The translations under genes and the position numbers were made by a program. A DNA stretch of 64,000 bases from Paracoccaceae bacterium (lineage in GTDB: Bacteria > Pseudomonadota > Alphaproteobacteria > Rhodobacterales > Rhodobacteraceae). The DNA lies in assembly GCA_017854585.1 (NCBI GenBank), contig JAFMHK010000019.1, positions 1-64,000 of the forward strand. The letters run 5' to 3'. Positions 8,539 to 16,741 of the stretch are shown piece by piece (position 1 is the first letter of the stretch; every line of letters starts with the position of its first letter). A model generated the notes under the pieces. It was not told the origin of the DNA. It worked only from the letters and a program-made list of their open reading frames with translations, and did not search any database.

Positions 8539-9621
8539 ATGCAGCAGGACATGCCCCCGATGCCCGACCGCCGCAAGGGGCGGGGCGCGGCGACAAACCG
8601 GACCAACCGGTTTGAGCGGCTTGAAAAAGTTGCGATCCACGACGGGTGGGACCATGTCGATGACTTGCCGCCGTTTCGCACCGAAATACGCGACGAGCAG
8701 GCCAAATCGATCATTGCGCGCAACGCATCCCCCGACATTCCCTTTGATCGGTCGATCAACCCTTATCGGGGGTGTGAACACGGCTGCATCTACTGCTTTG
8801 CGCGGCCCAGCCACGCCTATCTGGGGCTGTCGCCGGGCCTTGATTTCGAGGCGCAGCTGGTGGCTAAACCGAACGCCGCCGCCTTGCTGCGGACTGCGTT
8901 GAGCCGCCGGCGCTACAGCCCGGCCCCCATTGCCATCGGGACCAATACCGACGCCTACCAGCCGATCGAGCGGGACCGGCGCATCATGCGCGCCGTGCTT
9001 GAGGTGCTGCACGACTTCAACCACCCGGTCGGCATCGTGACCAAGGGCACATTGGTCGAACGCGATGTCGATATTCTGGGGCCGATGGGGCAGGCGGGGC
9101 TGGCGCGGGTCGGCATCTCGATCACGACACTCGATCGCGATCTGGCGCGGCGGATGGAACCGCGCGTGCCGCCCCCCGCGCGCCGCCTGCGGATGATCGA
9201 GGTGCTGGCCCGCGTCGGGGTTCCGGTGCGCGTCATGGTCTCGCCCATCATCCCCGGCCTGACGGATCACGAGATCGAGGCGATTGTCGCCGCCGCTCGC
9301 GATGCGGGTGCCGTCGCGGCCAGCATGATCCCCCTGCGGCTGCCGCGTGAGGTGGCCGATCTGTGGCGCGACTGGTTGGCAGAGCACTACCCGGACCGCA
9401 TGACCCGTGTGATGTCCAAGCTGCGCGATATGCACGGCGGGCGTGATTACGACCCTGATTGGGGCCTGCGCATGACGGGGCAGGGCGTGTGGGCCGAGTT
9501 GCTGCAGAACCGTTTCGCGCGCGCGACGCGGTCCGCGGGCTTGGCGGCGAAACTCCCTCCACTCAGGACGGACCTGTTTGCCGTGCCGCCGAAAGCCGGC
9601 GATCAACTGGCGCTGTTCTAG
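8539..9621 (+). CDS. PA0069 / SplB-like radical SAM protein
   Basis: The 360-residue protein carries the radical SAM cluster motif CX3CX2C at Cys79, Cys83 and Cys86 (RGCEHGCIYCF), and GTNTDAYQPIE further on, typical of the PA0069 branch related to spore photoproduct lyase. The catalysed reaction is not known for this branch; a DNA repair role is suggested by the SplB relationship and by the LexA-type box in its promoter. The gene is divergent from the corrinoid protein gene, with 145 bases between starts. A second Met at residue 5 is an alternative start. Confidence 0.9.
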   Translation: MQQDMPPMPDRRKGRGAATNRTNRFERLEKVAIHDGWDHVDDLPPFRTEIRDEQAKSIIARNASPDIPFDRSINPYRGCEHGCIYCFARPSHAYLGLSPGLDFEAQLVAKPNAAALLRTALSRRRYSPAPIAIGTNTDAYQPIERDRRIMRAVLEVLHDFNHPVGIVTKGTLVERDVDILGPMGQAGLARVGISITTLDRDLARRMEPRVPPPARRLRMIEVLARVGVPVRVMVSPIIPGLTDHEIEAIVAAARDAGAVAASMIPLRLPREVADLWRDWLAEHYPDRMTRVMSKLRDMHGGRDYDPDWGLRMTGQGVWAELLQNRFARATRSAGLAAKLPPLRTDLFAVPPKAGDQLALF

Positions 9622-9740
9622 GGGGGTCCCGACACGCAGCGGGCAGCGGTGATCAGGCAAGATCGCGTTTCATGCATATGACGATGTGGCCCTCGGGTCA
9701 GGATCCCCCTGATGAGCACAGGGGTTGCGCCTGACGCCCT

Positions 9741-10763
9741 TCAATCCCGCGCGCGGCGCTTGCTGGTGCGGGTGCGGGTGGGGGCATTACCGTCTGTGCC
9801 GTCGCTTCCGGACGAAAAGCCACCAAGCGCCTCGGAGATGGCCTCCAGTGTTGGGGCGTCGCCCCGGGGTGTCGTCTCCAGCGCTTGGCGCATGGCACGC
9901 AGGTGATCGGGTTGGGTGCCACAACAGCCGCCGATGATCGTGGCGCCGGAATCGCGCGCCATCACGGCATAATGGGCCATCAATTCGGGCGTGCCATCGT
10001 AATGGATGTGCCCATCGACGTATTTTGGAATGCCTGCGTTGCCCTTGGCAATCACCGGGCGGGTTGCGCCCGCCGCACGAAAGCCCAGGACAGTGCGCAG
10101 CAGGTCCGATGCGCCCACCCCGCAATTCGCCCCGAAGGCCAGCGGTTTGTGATCCAGCCGCTCCACCATGTCTGTCATCGCGGCAGAGGTCAGCCCCATC
10201 ATGGTGCGCCCGGCAGTATCAAAGCTCATCGTGCCACACCACGGCATATCGGCCAGTTTGGCGGCCTCTGCGGCGGCGCGGTATTCTTCGGGCGCGCTGA
10301 TTGTTTCGACCCACAACAGGTCTGCGCCCCCTGCCTTCAGACCTTCGGCCTGTTCATGAAACATCTCGACCGCGATGGCGTGGGTCAGGGGGCCCATCGG
10401 CTCCATGATCTCGCCGGTCGGCCCGACCGAGCCCGCGACGATCACCGTGCGTCCGGCCTTGTCCGCAACGTTGCGTCCGATCTCGGCGGCCGCCTTGTTG
10501 AGTTCGTGCACCCGATGTTGCGCGTTATGCAGCTTCATCCGTGCCTGCGTGCCCCCGAAGGAATTGGTCAAGAACAGGTCACTGCCCGCATCTACTGCCC
10601 CTTGATACAGGGCCACGATCCGGTCGGGGTGGTCGACGTTCCACAACTCGGGCGCATCGCCGGCCTCCAGTCCCATGTTGAACAGGGTCGTTCCTGTGGC
10701 ACCATCGGCCATCAACCAGTCACGGGTTGCCAATAGCTTGCTGAGGGGATCGGTCACGGGCAT
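9741..10763 (-). CDS. bmt: Betaine/homocysteine S-methyltransferase family protein (MetH homocysteine module)
   Basis: A 340-residue zinc-dependent homocysteine S-methyltransferase. The ligands are visible as Cys214 in GANCGVG and Cys280-Cys281 in GGCCGTQPDH; DGATGTTL (20-27) starts the TIM barrel. Family members take methyl from betaine, S-methylmethionine or methylcobalamin. With a separate corrinoid protein 1.3 kb away on the same strand, the last is the best guess, making this the homocysteine half of a split methionine synthase. The C-terminus ends in a short Arg-rich tail. The promoter lies in the 156-base gap upstream. Confidence 0.92.
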   Translation of the reverse strand: MPVTDPLSKLLATRDWLMADGATGTTLFNMGLEAGDAPELWNVDHPDRIVALYQGAVDAGSDLFLTNSFGGTQARMKLHNAQHRVHELNKAAAEIGRNVADKAGRTVIVAGSVGPTGEIMEPMGPLTHAIAVEMFHEQAEGLKAGGADLLWVETISAPEEYRAAAEAAKLADMPWCGTMSFDTAGRTMMGLTSAAMTDMVERLDHKPLAFGANCGVGASDLLRTVLGFRAAGATRPVIAKGNAGIPKYVDGHIHYDGTPELMAHYAVMARDSGATIIGGCCGTQPDHLRAMRQALETTPRGDAPTLEAISEALGGFSSGSDGTDGNAPTRTRTSKRRARD

Positions 10764-10865
10764 GCGGGTTCTCCTTGGGGTATCGCGCGGACATGGCGTG
10801 GCGCACGCGACAGATCAACCCGGATTCGGTGCATGATCATTATGAAATATGCGCTTTGACGCATG

Positions 10866-10893
10866 AAAAAGGCCCCGCATTTGAAGCGGGGCC
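10866..10893 (-). terminator. Rho-independent terminator after the zeta subunit gene
   Basis: A perfect 8-bp stem GGCCCCGC/GCGGGGCC with a 7-base loop is followed on the minus strand by five T residues, 27 bases past the stop of the zeta gene. It insulates the downstream homocysteine methyltransferase gene. Confidence 0.85.
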
Positions 10894-10919
10894 TGTTGTC
10901 CGGTCGCTAAAGAAGCGCC

Positions 10920-11231
10920 TTATTCATTCATCAACTGTGCCTTGGCTTCAATCAGCAGGGCATCGTATTTCGCGCGAACCTGATCTTCGGGCACGCGACC
11001 GTCCAGATCACCCAGAACCTTGCGCATGACGTCCTCGTGGCCGGCTTCCTCGAAATCGGCCTTCACGACGCTTTTTGCGTATTCGGCCGCCTCGTCGCCA
11101 GATTTGCCAAGGATATCAGCGATCCAAAGGCCCATCAGCTTGTTGCGCCGCGCCTCTGCCTTGAACTGCATCTCGGCATCGTGGGCGAATTTGTTCTCGA
11201 ACGCGTGTTCGCGGTCATCGAAGGTGCTCAT
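10920..11231 (-). CDS. ATP synthase zeta subunit (F1-ATPase inhibitor, DUF1476)
   Basis: The 103-residue, mostly helical protein matches DUF1476 over its whole length, with [17 protein letters not shown] at the N-terminus, the inhibitory region in the Paracoccus denitrificans zeta subunit. Family knowledge: zeta binds F1 and blocks ATP hydrolysis by the F1Fo-ATPase in alphaproteobacteria. It is divergent from purC, an arrangement I associate with Rhodobacteraceae. A strong terminator follows the gene. Confidence 0.93.
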   Translation of the reverse strand: MSTFDDREHAFENKFAHDAEMQFKAEARRNKLMGLWIADILGKSGDEAAEYAKSVVKADFEEAGHEDVMRKVLGDLDGRVPEDQVRAKYDALLIEAKAQLMNE

Positions 11232-11385
11232 CCGGGGGTCTCCGTTCCTGAAAGCTTTGCGGCAAAGTAACGGCCTGCGGGGTCTGGCCGCAAGACGTCA
11301 TCGTCCATCCGCCTTGCGACACAGCGCGCTTTGCTCTAAAGCCCGGCGCAGCCGCATTTGCGGCCTCAATCCATCCGGAGACAGC

Positions 11386-12147
11386 ATGGCACGGCGCAAA
11401 AAGGTCTACGAAGGCAAGGCCAAGATACTTTATGAAGGCCCCGAGCCGGGCACTTTGGTTCAGTATTTCAAGGATGATGCCACCGCATTCAACGCAGAAA
11501 AACGGGCCACGATTGATGGCAAGGGCGTGTTGAACAACAGGCTTTCCGAATACTTCATGACCGGTTTGAACGGTATCGGCGTGCCGACACATTTCATTCG
11601 CCGCATCAACATGCGCGAACAACTTATCCGCGCGGTCGAAATCATCCCGCTGGAAGTGGTCGTGCGCAATGTGGCTGCAGGGTCGATTTCCAAACGGCTG
11701 GGAATCGAGGAGGGGACTGCGCTGCCTCGCCCGATCGTCGAATTTTACTACAAGGATGATGCGCTGGGTGACCCCTTGGTATCCGAGGAACACATCATCG
11801 CGTTCGGCTGGGCCACACAGCAGGATCTGGACGACATGATCAGTCTGGCCTTGCGGGTCAACGATTTCCTGTCCGGGCTCATGCTGGGGGTCAACATCAA
11901 GCTGGTCGATTTCAAGATTGAGATCGGGCGCATTTGGGACGGTGATTTCATGCGCCTTATCGTGGCCGACGAGATCAGCCCCGATAGCTGCCGGTTGTGG
12001 GACATCGATACCGGTCAGAAACTGGACAAGGACGTGTTCCGTCGCGATCTTGGGGATCTGGCGGATGCTTATACCGAGGTGGCCAAGCGCCTTGGCGTGA
12101 TGCCCAATGCGCCGCAAGGCATGACGAAGCCAACGTTGATCAACTGA
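11386..12147 (+). CDS. purC: Phosphoribosylaminoimidazole-succinocarboxamide synthase (SAICAR synthetase)
   Basis: It condenses CAIR with aspartate, using ATP, to give SAICAR. The 253-residue protein begins [13 protein letters not shown] with the nucleotide-binding KAK signature, followed by [22 protein letters not shown] and [11 protein letters not shown], all PurC hallmarks. The ATG at 11386 follows CCGGAG. It is monocistronic by structure: a terminator hairpin follows, separating it from purSQ. Confidence 0.97.
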   Translation: MARRKKVYEGKAKILYEGPEPGTLVQYFKDDATAFNAEKRATIDGKGVLNNRLSEYFMTGLNGIGVPTHFIRRINMREQLIRAVEIIPLEVVVRNVAAGSISKRLGIEEGTALPRPIVEFYYKDDALGDPLVSEEHIIAFGWATQQDLDDMISLALRVNDFLSGLMLGVNIKLVDFKIEIGRIWDGDFMRLIVADEISPDSCRLWDIDTGQKLDKDVFRRDLGDLADAYTEVAKRLGVMPNAPQGMTKPTLIN

Positions 12148-12179
12148 GCCGTCCGCGCCGTTCGCGCGGTCGGCTTTTT
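12148..12179 (+). terminator. Rho-independent terminator between purC and purS
   Basis: An 11-bp stem with a single T-T mismatch and a 5-base loop is followed by five T residues, immediately after the purC stop. It should terminate or attenuate transcription into purSQ. Confidence 0.75.
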
Positions 12180-12211
12180 GCGAATTTTTGGACAGATGAA
12201 GGGGATCAGGG

Positions 12212-12445
12212 ATGCGCGCAACCGTGACCGTGATGCTGAAGCAAGGTGTACTCGACCCTCAGGGAGAGGCCGTGCGCCATGCGCTTGGGGCTTTGGGCTT
12301 TGAAGGGGTGCAGGGCGTCCGTCAGGGCAAGGTGATCGAACTTGACCTTGCCGACGGCACGACCGAGGCGGACGTGACCGCGATGTGCGAAAAACTGCTC
12401 GCGAATACCGTTATCGAAAGCTACCGGGTGGAGCTGGGCAAATGA
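12212..12445 (+). CDS. purS: Phosphoribosylformylglycinamidine synthase subunit PurS
   Basis: The 77-residue small subunit of the three-part FGAM synthase (PurS, PurQ, PurL), which bridges the glutaminase and the synthetase and helps channel ammonia. The sequence [19 protein letters not shown], then [19 protein letters not shown], is diagnostic. Its stop overlaps the purQ start (ATGA), so PurS and PurQ are made together. PurL is not in this window. Confidence 0.95.
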   Translation: MRATVTVMLKQGVLDPQGEAVRHALGALGFEGVQGVRQGKVIELDLADGTTEADVTAMCEKLLANTVIESYRVELGK

Positions 12446-13110
12446 AAGCAGCCGTTCTTGTCTTTCCGGGCTCCAACTGCGACCGCGATCTTGCCGTTGC
12501 ATTCCGTGCGGCCGGTGCCGATGTCAGCATGGTCTGGCACAAGGACATGAACTTGCCCGAAGGGGTGGATATCGTGGGGGTGCCGGGTGGTTTTTCCTAC
12601 GGCGATTACCTGCGTTGCGGCGCAATCGCGGCGCAATCCCCCATCATGCGTGCAGTGGCCGATCATGCGACGCGCGGCGGTTATGTGCTGGGGATCTGCA
12701 ATGGCTTTCAGGTGCTGTGTGAAACCCGGCTTCTGCCCGGTGCCCTGATGCGGAACGCCGGCCTGAAATTCGTGTGCAAGATGCAACGCTTGCAGGTCGA
12801 AACGACCGACAGCGTGTATACTTCGGGCTATGTGGCGGGCCAGCAGATCACAGTTCCGATTGCGCACCATGATGGCAATTACGTCATTGACGATGCTGGC
12901 CTTGCGGCACTGCGGGATCAGGACAGGATTGCGTTCACCTATTTGGACAATCCAAACGGGTCGATGGTGGATATCGCAGGCGTGCTGTCGGCTAACCGAC
13001 GGGTGCTGGGAATGATGCCGCATCCCGAACGCGTGGTTGACCCGGCCCACGGCGGCATGGACGGTGCACCGCTTTTCGCCGGTCTGACCGCCGCCCTGGT
13101 GGCCGCCTGA
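12442..13110 (+). CDS. purQ: Phosphoribosylformylglycinamidine synthase subunit PurQ (glutaminase)
   Basis: A class I glutamine amidotransferase of 222 residues that supplies ammonia to PurL. The nucleophile Cys is in [11 protein letters not shown] (about 85-95), and the His/Glu of the triad are in MMPHPERV near residue 195. The N-terminal [14 protein letters not shown] is typical of PurQ. The ATG at 12442 lies within the purS stop. The enzyme acts with PurS upstream and an unlinked PurL. Confidence 0.96.
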   Translation: MKAAVLVFPGSNCDRDLAVAFRAAGADVSMVWHKDMNLPEGVDIVGVPGGFSYGDYLRCGAIAAQSPIMRAVADHATRGGYVLGICNGFQVLCETRLLPGALMRNAGLKFVCKMQRLQVETTDSVYTSGYVAGQQITVPIAHHDGNYVIDDAGLAALRDQDRIAFTYLDNPNGSMVDIAGVLSANRRVLGMMPHPERVVDPAHGGMDGAPLFAGLTAALVAA

Positions 13111-13150
13111 ACCGCTTGAGCGTGATCGACTTGCGGCATAGGCTTGTCGC

Positions 13151-14914
13151 ATGAGCCTGCCAGCGCGCCAGTCCCGCACCATCTCCTCCGCAAGACGCAG
13201 GCCTTGGGTCCTGCGTTTCGTGCTGGTGTTGTTCCTTGGGCTGGCGGTGGCGGTCATCTGGGTGTCGAACCTGTGGTTGACCGACCGGTTCACCGCCAGC
13301 GTCCGAAATCGGTCCGAACTGCGCCTTGCGCTGTATTCCGGTTCCATCGTGTCCGAAATCCAGCGGAACGCCGTTGTCCCCCTGCTCCTCAGTCGTGATC
13401 CGGTGTTGATCCGAGCGCTGGATAACGCGGAGTTCACCACGACCTCGCAGCGGTTGATTTCCTATGGGGACGAAATCGCCAGCGCGTCGCTTGTGTTGCT
13501 CAGCCGGGAGGGGCGGGTGGTTGCAGCCACCGATCGCGCCCGCATCGGCGAACAACGCGCAACCGAGCAGTATTTCATTCAGGCCCTGCGCGCGCCCGAC
13601 ACCGTGTTCACCACCTCCGAACGCGAGACAGGCGCGTTCGATTTCACCTTCTCGCGCCGGATCGAGGCCGAGGGCCGTCTGGTGGGTGTGATCCTTGTCG
13701 AGGTTGACCTCAGCCGCCTTGAAGAGCGCTGGCGGGGCACCGCCGAGGCCGTGTTCGTCAGCGACAGCGAAGGGCGTATCATCTTGACCACCGAACCGCG
13801 CTGGCGCGGACGGACCGAGGCCGAAGCTGTCGCGCTGGAACCGCCGCCATCGGCCATCGAACGGGCCATTGACGCGACCGGCGACTGGGCTTTTGGCGAT
13901 CCCGGCCCGTATTTCTTTGGCGATGCCACGATCCGCCTGGAAAGCCGCATTCCGTTTCGCGGTTGGCGGCTGACCAGTTACACCGCCTATGCGTCCGTGC
14001 GGGAACGGGTGAACAGTGTTCTGGCGCTCGAAATCATGGGATTCGCGCTGCTTTTGGCGGGCGCGTTCTATGTGTTGTCGCGTCGGGCGCGGCTGCAGAC
14101 CGCGGTTCTGGCCCGCGAGTCGGCAGAGCTTCGCCGGTTGAATGCAAGACTGCAGCGGGAAATCGCCGAACGCCAAAGGGTCGAAAAAACGCTGGAGGAG
14201 GCCGAACAGAGCCTCGCGCAGAGCCAGAAACTGGCTGCGCTGGGCGAGATGTCGGCGGCTGTCAGCCACGAATTGAACCAGCCGCTTGCGGCGATGAAGA
14301 CCTACCTTGCGGGGGCCAAGCTGTTGCTGCAACGCAAACGCCCTGAGGAAGCCGCCAGTTCATTTCAGCGCATCGACGACCTGATCGAACGCATGGGCGC
14401 CATCACCCGGCAGCTGAAATCCTATGCCCGCAAGGGCGAACAGGCCTTTGCGCCCGTGGATCTGCGCGATGCGCTGAGCGGAGCCTTGACGATGATGGAG
14501 CCGCAGTTGCGGACCATGACCGTGCAAATTGATCAAAGCTTGCCGCGCCGCCCCGTGATGATCATGGTGGACCGCCTGCGGCTGGAACAGGTCATCATCA
14601 ACCTGTTGCGCAACGCGTTGGACGCAATGAAGGAAGACGAGACCCGCGCGCTGGATCTGATTATCGCCGAAGGAGACGAGGCCGTCTTGACGGTACGTGA
14701 CAGCGGCAAGGGGATTGACGATCTAGAGGCATTGTTCGAGCCATTCTATACAACAAAGGCTGCGGGGGATGGTGTGGGCCTTGGGCTGGCCATCTCTTCC
14801 AGCATCGTCGCCGATTTTGGTGGTAGGCTGACGGCGCGAAACGGCGAGACGTGCGGCGCGGTTTTTGAACTGCGCCTCCCGGTGCTCAGGCCGAAGACGG
14901 CGGCGGCTGAATAG
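13151..14914 (+). CDS. DctB-type sensor histidine kinase (system 1)
   Basis: The 587-residue membrane kinase has a first helix at about 22-42, a periplasmic double-PAS-like sensor region (about 45-285), a second helix at about 297-315, a coiled coil, and the HisKA/HATPase domains. The phosphorylation site is in SHELNQPLAAMK, followed by the N box NLLRNALDAM, DSGKGI (G1) and GVGLGLAIS (G2). DctB kinases usually sense C4-dicarboxylates; the ligand here is not shown. A response regulator gene follows after 17 bases, while no transporter adjoins, unlike system 2 at 46.7-53.7 kb. Confidence 0.9.
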   Translation: MSLPARQSRTISSARRRPWVLRFVLVLFLGLAVAVIWVSNLWLTDRFTASVRNRSELRLALYSGSIVSEIQRNAVVPLLLSRDPVLIRALDNAEFTTTSQRLISYGDEIASASLVLLSREGRVVAATDRARIGEQRATEQYFIQALRAPDTVFTTSERETGAFDFTFSRRIEAEGRLVGVILVEVDLSRLEERWRGTAEAVFVSDSEGRIILTTEPRWRGRTEAEAVALEPPPSAIERAIDATGDWAFGDPGPYFFGDATIRLESRIPFRGWRLTSYTAYASVRERVNSVLALEIMGFALLLAGAFYVLSRRARLQTAVLARESAELRRLNARLQREIAERQRVEKTLEEAEQSLAQSQKLAALGEMSAAVSHELNQPLAAMKTYLAGAKLLLQRKRPEEAASSFQRIDDLIERMGAITRQLKSYARKGEQAFAPVDLRDALSGALTMMEPQLRTMTVQIDQSLPRRPVMIMVDRLRLEQVIINLLRNALDAMKEDETRALDLIIAEGDEAVLTVRDSGKGIDDLEALFEPFYTTKAAGDGVGLGLAISSSIVADFGGRLTARNGETCGAVFELRLPVLRPKTAAAE

Positions 14915-14931
14915 GAAAAAGGAAGAACGCG

Positions 14932-16248
14932 GTGAAGGTTGCGATTGTCGATGACGAACAGGACATGCGCCAATCCATCAGCCAATGGCTGGCGCTCAGC
15001 GGTTTTGAAACCGAGACCTATTCCAGTGCCGAAGATGCGCTGAAGGGGATCGGTTCGGATTTTGCGGGGGTCGTCATCAGCGACGTGAAGATGCCCGGCA
15101 TGGATGGCATGGCGTTTCTCAAGCGCCTGATGGGCGTCGATAGCGGCTTGCCAGTCATTATCATTACCGGCCATGGCGACGTGCCCATGGCGGTCGAGGC
15201 GATGCGTCTGGGCGCCTATGACTTCCTTGAAAAGCCGTTCAACCCGGACCGGATGACGGAATTGGCCAAACGGGCCAGCCAGCAACGCCGCCTGACGCTG
15301 GATAACCGCGCATTGCGGCGCGAACTGTCGGATGGCACCGTCCTGATGCGCAAACTGATCGGGTCCTCACCCGTCATGGACCGTCTGCGCGAGGATATTC
15401 TGGATTTGGGACAGGCCGATGGTCACGTCCTGATCACTGGGGAAACCGGCACTGGCAAGACGTTGGTGGCCCATGCGCTGCACGCCGTCGGCCCGCGCGC
15501 GGGGAAAAGCTTTGTCACGCTGTCCTGCGCCGCCCATGCGGAAGACGTGCTGGCCACCATCCTATTTGGTCCGGTTGGCGAAGGGCAGGATCTGCCGCTG
15601 ATGGAACAGGCGCGCGGTGGCTCGCTGGTGTTGGAAGACATCGAATCGTTGCCCCATGCCCTGCAGGCGCGCCTGTTGACGGCGATCAACGATCAGGGCA
15701 CGCCCGCCGAAACCCGGATTGTCGCGATCTGCAATGCGCCCGAGCCCGAGGGATGCGAAACCGCCCTGCGCCCCGATCTGTTCTACCGGCTTGCGGCCAT
15801 GCGCATCGACCTGCCGCCGCTGCGCCAGCGTGGCGAAGACATCTTGACGCTGTTCACCCGCTTTGGGGAACAGTTTTCCGAGGAATACGGCACAGATGCC
15901 CCGCAGGTGACGGCGCAAGAGGCCGCGCAGCTTTTGCAGGCGCCTTGGCCTGGCAACGTGCGGCAACTGATCAACATCGCCGAACGCGCCATCTTGCAGC
16001 AACGGCGGGGGTCTGGGTCCATCGCGTCGCTCTTGATGTCCGACAACGCCGAGATCAGCCCGCAGGCGATCGGAGAGGGAAAGCCGCTCAAGGAATATGT
16101 CGAGGCGTTCGAACGGATGCTGATCGACAACACCATGCGGCGACATCGCGGCTCCATCTCGTCGGTGATGGATGAACTCTGTCTGCCGCGCCGGACCCTG
16201 AACGAGAAGATGGCGAAATACGGGTTGAGCCGCTCCGACTACCTTTAG
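14932..16248 (+). CDS. DctD-like response regulator with degenerate AAA+ domain (system 1)
   Basis: A 438-residue NtrC-family protein: receiver domain with phospho-Asp51 (SDVKMPGMDG), AAA+ domain with Walker A GETGTGKT (170-177), and a C-terminal Fis-type helix-turn-helix (about 400-435). The sigma-54 contact loop GAFTGA is absent; the region reads LFGPVGEGQDL. Walker B, normally FLDEI, reads LVLEDI (Asp and Glu swapped). It may therefore regulate without sigma-54, or with altered ATPase activity. It starts with GTG and is cotranscribed with the kinase gene upstream. Confidence 0.88.
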   Translation: MKVAIVDDEQDMRQSISQWLALSGFETETYSSAEDALKGIGSDFAGVVISDVKMPGMDGMAFLKRLMGVDSGLPVIIITGHGDVPMAVEAMRLGAYDFLEKPFNPDRMTELAKRASQQRRLTLDNRALRRELSDGTVLMRKLIGSSPVMDRLREDILDLGQADGHVLITGETGTGKTLVAHALHAVGPRAGKSFVTLSCAAHAEDVLATILFGPVGEGQDLPLMEQARGGSLVLEDIESLPHALQARLLTAINDQGTPAETRIVAICNAPEPEGCETALRPDLFYRLAAMRIDLPPLRQRGEDILTLFTRFGEQFSEEYGTDAPQVTAQEAAQLLQAPWPGNVRQLINIAERAILQQRRGSGSIASLLMSDNAEISPQAIGEGKPLKEYVEAFERMLIDNTMRRHRGSISSVMDELCLPRRTLNEKMAKYGLSRSDYL

Positions 16249-16741
16249 CCGGGGGGCGGCGCATTGCACGACCTGCTCTGGCTGCTTTCCGATTGGCTTC
16301 ATTTGTGCAGGTGTTTGGCCGCTAAAACAGGGCGACAAACGTCATCGTGGGATGCGCCTGCAAAATCATCATTGTAATCGTCGCGGCGCTGCCCTTAATG
16401 TTGTGTCAGGCTTTGCTGTGAACAAACTGCAAGCTGAACAGTTTCTCTGCTTTTCCCAGTGCGCTTGGCAATTGGTGCCGCGCGGGGGTTACCGGCAGGT
16501 CACGGACCCCTACGGGTTCACAATAACGATTGCTCCTTCGGGGCCAATGAACGGGTGGTGCGCCAATCGGGCGGCATCATCGGAGATAAACCGCGATGAC
16601 ACGCGCGCACCATGATCGGGACATTCACGGAAGGGCCATGGCCCGCCGGTACCGGAGCGTTGCGCGCGCCATCGCCATTTCAGGACATCATGACACAAGC
16701 GCGCCTCCGGGTGCTGTTTTGGCGTTATGCGCAAGGATATC
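16249..16741 (+). other. 493-base gap upstream of rne, probable promoter and long leader
   Basis: No convincing gene is seen; short open frames here lack coding character. The region probably holds the rne promoter and a long 5' leader. In E. coli the rne leader mediates autoregulation, but no conserved structure can be identified by eye here. Confidence 0.4.

Noticed and set aside
10764-10919. Possible SAM or cobalamin riboswitch upstream of the homocysteine methyltransferase gene
   Set aside because: The leader is short and no B12 box, SAM-II or SAH-type core could be recognised by eye; a covariance model search would settle it.
16352-16615. 87-codon open frame in the gap before rne
   Set aside because: No ribosome binding site or recognisable similarity, Cys/Arg-rich composition; more likely leader DNA.
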